64,000 nt of DNA from Branchiostoma belcheri (taxonomy: Eukaryota; Chordata; Leptocardii; Amphioxiformes; Branchiostomatidae): positions 2,008,358-2,072,357 of the forward strand of contig NW_017804120.1 in NCBI RefSeq assembly GCF_001625305.1, read 5' to 3'. The translations under genes and the position numbers were made by a program. Positions 59,116 through 64,000 of this stretch are shown in pieces. Below the pieces are notes generated by a model. It saw nothing but the letters and a program-made list of their open reading frames with translations. It did not search any database and was not told where the DNA came from. Positions within the stretch are counted from its first letter, which is position 1, and the number at the start of each line of letters is the position of its first letter.

Positions 59116-59665
59116 TAATCATATTTAACTTTGACATTTACATTGGCCCGTGCCACAATGACACATATGCAGCACAAAGACACATTGTGACATCCAACTG
59201 TAAACACTAAGGCTACTTTTAACTTATTGTATCCACGAGGCCAAAATAATTGTACTTTGTTGGTTCTAACTTTTAATCTTAAAGTTTAAACTTGAACATT
59301 TTCATCTGATTTGCCAAGAAAAAAATCAGGACTTCTAACTACAAAATGTTCAAATATTAAGCCCAACAGTTTAAAAAAAAGCTCTTGTCTTCATATATAC
59401 ATGTATTCTTAGACTAGTAAGTAATTATAGTTTTTAAATCTATTTTTATCATTACATCTTTGGTTTGTCTAATTATGTATGTAATTTAATAAAAATTATA
59501 AAAACAAGTTAATGGCTAGTCTGTTGTAACATTTGGGTTTATCGTAATAAGGTGTTTCAAGCAATATGTTGCTTTTCCTTGCCCTGACTCTTCATATATT
59601 TCTAAAAAAAGTCTAAGAAACATTTATAACAAGTTAAATTTGTATATAGCCTGAACTGTAATTAA

Positions 59666-60059
59666 GGCCATGTTGATTTGATTATATGGATGACATCCAC
59701 ACGCGCATGAATTTCAGGCCATTTAAAAAAAAAAAAGTTTTCAACCATACTGTAAATCCTACAAAACAGTGCAAAATGAGCAAATAGACCGTAAGTTGCA
59801 AAAAATATTAAAAAATGATTACCAACGTCATAGAATGCCAAAATCAAACAAAAAAGATGATAATGTAAAAAAAAAAAAGAATTTGAAGAGTAGATTTATA
59901 ATTCACCAAACCATACTCTGTGTCATTTGTTCAACCTACATGACCACATAGATTTCATAATATAAGAAATTTTTTTTCAAATTTTTTTTTAATCTGCATG
60001 CCTGCATCAGTTTTGGGGTTTCCAGAGGATGTCATCCATATAATCAAATCAACATGGCC
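59666..60059. mobile_element. MITE with GGCCATGTTGATTTG ends, copy 2
   Basis: Ends ggccatgttgatttgattat and ataatcaaatcaacatggcc, the same family as 45320-45726. The flanks are TAA (left) and TTA (right). Confidence 0.75.
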
Positions 60060-60182
60060 TTATCTTGTGAACCCATTTACAGTGAACCCATTTGCAGTGA
60101 ACTAACTTGCAGTACTATCAACTATATTTTCTGTTTAGAAACTTAGAGCGAAGCTGTCACAGTACGCAGAAAAAAGATATTG

Positions 60183-60327
60183 ATGGAGGCGTTCCTGGAA
60201 TACTGCGCGTGCTGTCTGTGCTGCGGCTGTTATCCCGCCCGACAGTACCGCGGTGACCTGTATGAGCCACTCCTATTGGACAACGAAAGAGAGGCTGTCA
60301 ACAGGTTGCTGAGATTTCTGGAACAAA
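60183..60327 (+). CDS. First coding exon of a VAC8-like armadillo-repeat protein (partial)
   Basis: The exon spans 60139-60327 (acceptor ctgtttag, donor gtaaga). The ATG at 60183 gives 48 codons plus one base. The N-terminus MEAFLEYCACCLCCGCYPAR has seven cysteines, followed by LYEPLLLDNEREAVNRLLRF and LEQ. The stretch after the cysteines matches the start of yeast Vac8 (ADNEREAVTLLLGYLED), whose N-terminal cysteines are palmitoylated to hold it on the vacuole; armadillo repeats follow there. Here there is no Gly2, so N-myristoylation is not expected, and the Cys cluster would be the membrane anchor. The remaining exons, with the armadillo repeats, lie beyond the window, so the assignment rests on about 20 residues. 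Confidence 0.6.
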
Positions 60328-60339
60328 GTAAGACAAGTA

Positions 60340-60600
60340 ACGTTTACAAAGCAAATGTATAATGTTTACCTTTGGACATGGTCTGCCCTCAGCTGTTAAT
60401 TCTTACTCAAACACATTCACATGCATGCACTACTTAGTATATGGTGACAGGAACAGAGTAGACCATGAAATTGCAACATTACGTAACCCAACACCAGTCA
60501 CCATGGTGACAGACGTCAACAAATCTTGTCATTGGTCAGGTCAGAGGTTAGTGTTTGGAACAGAAGAGTAAAAACAATATGTTTTCCTTCGGTAAACAAA
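60340..60600 (-). repeat. Dispersed repeat, copy 7 (reverse)
   Basis: It has atgtttacctttggacatgg at the left and caatatgttttccttcggta at the right, with caccatggtgacagacgtca within. It starts only 13 bp after the VAC8-like exon donor. Confidence 0.65.
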
Positions 60601-61651
60601 AACATGAATATTGAATTTCGGAGCAGAATCAGCGAAATTTAACATAGATCATGATACAAAACTGTGTACAGCCTAGGAAAAAATGTTGTGTTTCCTGTTT
60701 CAGTCCTGAAAAAATTAGGGTCGGTAGGTAGAGATTTTTTTCTTCCTATTATTATATGAATATTTTTGTTATTAATATACATGGCCAATTTTGAATTTTG
60801 TTGTGTGTCACGAGTTTATTAGCCATAAACAGGCACATATTTACTGTGCGTCATCTCAACTTTGGCAACACAGTTTACTGTAAACTAATATGTTTTAACT
60901 AAACACTACGTCATCAGCCTTTGTTGGCAAATGGTTTTACATGCTTGAGTAACATACTTGCTCCTAGAAATGGCTGCATCCACTAGAAAATTTCTTAACA
61001 ACAGGTTACTATAGGTACAATACATGTATGTGTTTGTAAAAATTGGTATCCAATGCGATTTCAGGGCAGAAAACAGGAAAATATTCTGAATAAGGCAATC
61101 TTTGTGATATTGACACAGACTGATTCACATTAGCACATTTCAGTCAGTATTTCATACTTTGGGCATTTAAAACAGCAGAAACAAGCCCCAAGATGAGTCC
61201 GTTATTTTCTGGGTGGTACCCTAAAAATCAGCCTCAGGTCCTTTTTCAGTAACCATTTTCCGTTAGAATTTAGGGAATTTTTCCTCCATAAGGGACAATA
61301 TATACATGGGACAGTGTGGTTTCAACTAAAGAGTATGTTGATAAATGACTAAAATATTGGATTTGAAAACTCAGGTTTCCAAGCCTTAAAAACTGCACAG
61401 GATTCCTTTAACCTGTTTAAACATTAGCCTTGAGTACCTTCTAATTAACACTGGTCACTTCAATTTTGGAATGTCACTTTCCGAATTTGCAGACGGCCAT
61501 GTTGAAATCCCTGATTTTCAACTTTGCCATTTCTGCAGGTAAAGTAAATTTTTACATACCATTAGAAAGATCATGTTATCCTCAGTACCAGGTTATTTTT
61601 TTATGGTCAAAACATACATATTTGTCAAGATATTTCACTTTAAAAATTGCA

Positions 61652-61684
61652 ATCCCGTCGGTGTACAAGCCACACCGACGGGAT
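61652..61684. repeat. 13-bp perfect stem hairpin, CCCGTCGGTGT cluster
   Basis: atcccgtcggtgt, a 7-bp loop and acaccgacgggat form a perfect hairpin. Variants (ccccgtcgg, ccccgacgggg, cccgtcggtgtg, cccgttggtgtg) recur at 61715-61735 and 61875-61930. Confidence 0.85.
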
Positions 61685-62561
61685 CAGAAGCCCACCCCAG
61701 TCGGTAGTAAACTCTACCCCGTCGGGGTGGAAAACCACCCTGCACCCAGACCGCATCCAATTATCCTCATGAACACCCCATGAAAACCACTGAATTAATG
61801 AGAATTCACATCTTCACACCAGTGTAATTAGCAAGTTTGTGTGATAATTCATGAGAAGTCTGGGCTCAAAGGTTACCCCGACGGGGTTGGACAGCCCCGT
61901 TGGTGTGTTGAACAGCCCCGTCGGTGTGTCAGGTTGAACAGGCTGGGCTAATGGCCTAAGCCTTCAGACCAGACTGAAAGTAATTTCCCAATGAAGTTTA
62001 AAAAATTAACATTAAACTTGCTTCTAGGTTGATGGCGGTTTATACACAGTTTATTATATCACTTCATTATTGTAGTTCTGTGTGTATTCCTGCAGTTTTT
62101 CTAGACTGTATTTTCCAGGATTATGAAAGAACATTGTCTTCAAAGATACAAATGAGTCATGGATATCTCTGACATGGCAGGAATGGATATGATTGACCAG
62201 TCAACCTGCTCCACATGAGTGCCATATATATGTACATGACGTGTACAATCCTGTACTACTGTAGGTCCTAACAAGGAGGTTAAAAATCTAGTCTTTGTCC
62301 ACCAATACCTAGCTCACTGTAGGATGAATTCTAGCAAGGCCTCAGGTTATAACCTCTAGCCTGGCTAACACTAAGAATAGAGTTTGGACATGGCTAAAAA
62401 TTTAATAAACGTTGATAACAACTTTTCAAACTCCATGGATAAACTCATCTATCATTAGCAGAATACACCAGGGCTCAAAATATTTTTCACTGCATACCTG
62501 AACTGGTGCAGTAAACATTTAACCTGCACCAGACAAAGAAGACAAATTTTGCTTGCACTTT

Positions 62562-62923
62562 GGCCACACCAAGTTCATTTATTGGTTAACGGATTCACCG
62601 CTTCATTTTTTTCTGATTTGCAAATAAAAATAAAAATTCAAAATCAACTGCAAAATGCTCATATTTTGCCCTGAACAGTTGAAAACAGTCCTTTCCTTAC
62701 TACTTGTTACAGTCATTCCATCTTTCAATGCAATGGTATCATTAAAAGTTCAAAATGATTGTTTAAATTTTGAACCAGCCTGGTGTGCGGACTGCATGGC
62801 TCCTATCGTACCATTTTGGGCCATAATAGGAAGCCTAGGCCTGTTTTTATTTTTATTTTTTTTCCGCCCGCTCCGTTATTTTTCTAGAAAATCCGATAAC
62901 CAAGAAATTAAATAGGTGTGGCC
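62562..62923. mobile_element. MITE family GGCCACACCAATTT, copy 5 (diverged)
   Basis: Ends ggccacaccaagttcattta and aaataggtgtggcc. The interior keeps tttgccctgaacagttgaaa. The flanking duplication is not preserved. Confidence 0.7.
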
Positions 62924-63248
62924 TTACTCAGACTTTGAGAAGTATGCATCATAATAAAATCTGTAACCATTGCTATTATTTTTTTATACTTCATAGGTGC
63001 TAACAGTCAATGCAGCAAACAAAAATACACATACTACTACATGTATCTATAAACCCATGGCCAAGTGCAATGTTAGGTGCCAGATAGCAGAAAATCTGAC
63101 TGGATGAAGGGCCAAATAGTCAATTACAATGTTCTTTAGTTTTCACATGGGCTATCTTTCTGGCTTTTCCTGGGTGACCCAGTACAAGCTGCCGAGATAC
63201 TACCAGTAATTACCTTCGCCAAGAAGGTTATGTTTTCGTTGGCGTTCG

Positions 63249-63249
63249 T

Positions 63250-63286
<37 letters not shown>
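63249..63286. repeat. (GT)n microsatellite
   Basis: About 18 GT units within a dispersed repeat. Confidence 0.95.
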
Positions 63287-63288
<2 letters not shown>

Positions 63289-63560
63289 CACGATAACTCA
63301 AGAAGGCTAAGATGGATTGTCTTGATACTTGGTAGGTGGGTAGGTCTTCATGAGACGTGGAACTGATTAGATTTTGGGCCCCCTAACGGCTTGTAATGGT
63401 ACTGCAGCTGAACTTCCGGTTTTGATATCTTGTGATCTAGACATGCTAGGGTGACGAAATTTGGTTGTTAGGTAGCTCTTGTGCTGGGGAACAAGTGACG
63501 TGAGTTTGGACCCCCTAGCGGCTTGCTCTGGAATTGCAGGGGCATTAGTTGAAAAATGTT
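63270..63560 (+). repeat. Dispersed repeat related to 23140-23300
   Basis: The strings gataactcaagaa, ccccctaacggcttg, ggtactgcagctgaacttcc and ttttgatatcttg are shared with 23140-23300. A second, related half (ggaccccctagcggcttgct; ggataactcaagaaccgatt) follows at 63510-63580. Confidence 0.6.
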
Positions 63561-64000
63561 TAAAGGCGGATAACTCAAGAACCGATTGATGGATCGTCGT
63601 GATTTTTGGCATGTAGGTAGCTGAAGTGATGCTTGACATAATGTTATTACAATTATGCAAATATTAATTGAATTTGCATAATTAATGAGGAAATTCTATA
63701 TATCAGCTGCATTCCATGATAGGACTATTCAAGCTTGTGATATATGTAATGCAGAACGGCAGAAATACAGGCAGATATCGATTATGCAAATAAAGACTTA
63801 ATTTGCATAATTAACGAGAAAATGTTATAATTACATAGTGGTAATGTCTGGAATTTTATACTTGGGATATTTGAAAGTTATGTGAAGGTGAACATTATTA
63901 AACATAAATTTATTCAAATAAGGACTCATTTGCATAATTTATGAGGAAATGCTATAATGGCATGCATTAATAAAGATAAGACTGTCTTCTGGTGTAGAAT

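Larger units (their letters stand above)
55360..60138 (+). other. Presumed intron 1 of the VAC8-like gene
   Basis: No coding exon is recognised. It holds a LINE-tail copy (about 55974-56020), a retroelement-tail copy near 56676-56780, repetitive clusters of tacgctctacg/attcgtaat motifs at 56160-56345 and 57710-57895, and three MITEs listed separately. Confidence 0.5.
60601..64000 (+). other. Intronic DNA downstream of the VAC8-like first coding exon
   Basis: No further exon is recognised. It holds a palindromic GC-rich cluster at 61652-61940, a MITE (62562-62923), a (GT)n run and the gataactcaagaa-type dispersed repeat (63270-63560). It ends in AT-rich tandem-like motifs (tttgcataattaatgaggaa, repeated near 63675, 63800 and 63930). 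Confidence 0.5.

Overview
The window is eukaryotic nuclear DNA. Genes are split into short exons with GT..AG introns, intergenic DNA is AT-rich, and SINE, LINE and MITE copies are dense. The gene content (alpha-arrestin, a BCLAF1/THRAP3-like RS protein, a VAC8-like armadillo protein, an AMPK-beta-type glycogen-binding domain) and the repeats point to an invertebrate deuterostome, most likely a lancelet (Branchiostoma). The species is an inference; family names come from remembered family sequences, not a search.

Layout. (1) 1-4470: repeats and a possible non-coding first exon. (2) 4471-9996, plus strand: a glycogen-binding (CBM48) protein with a very long KPTPKEEE-type repeat and a C-terminal membrane anchor, carrying one apparent frameshift. 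(3) 10000-13080: 3' flank and a 600 bp foldback element. (4) 13084-29075, minus strand: three tandem paralogous genes, called C, B and A in transcription order. They share an acidic/Ser-rich N-terminus, three exons of identical length and phase (87, 45 and 119 bp) and a DPHG...KxGP module, then diverge into Gly/His/Lys/Arg-rich tails. I recognise no known family, and this is the best candidate for something undescribed. (5) 31169-46762, plus strand: a complete 443-aa alpha-arrestin gene in seven exons. Its introns hold decayed tandem copies of an exon start, a 33-bp minisatellite full of splice-donor-like motifs, and a 9.5 kb inverted-repeat element that fills almost all of intron 5 and contains a second inverted-repeat element built around a 215-bp satellite. 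(6) 49099-54430, minus strand: a BCLAF1/THRAP3-like gene, with one apparent frameshift in a G-run. (7) 55.2-64.0 kb, plus strand: the start of a VAC8-like armadillo gene running off the window. It probably shares a head-to-head promoter with gene 6.

The genes do not form one pathway. Gene 2 would link glycogen to a membrane, the alpha-arrestin would act in membrane-protein sorting, gene 6 in nuclear RNA processing, and gene 7 at a membrane through acylated cysteines. The three-gene family has no sequence-visible partner. Two assembly gaps exist: 13878-14114 and 45419-45438.
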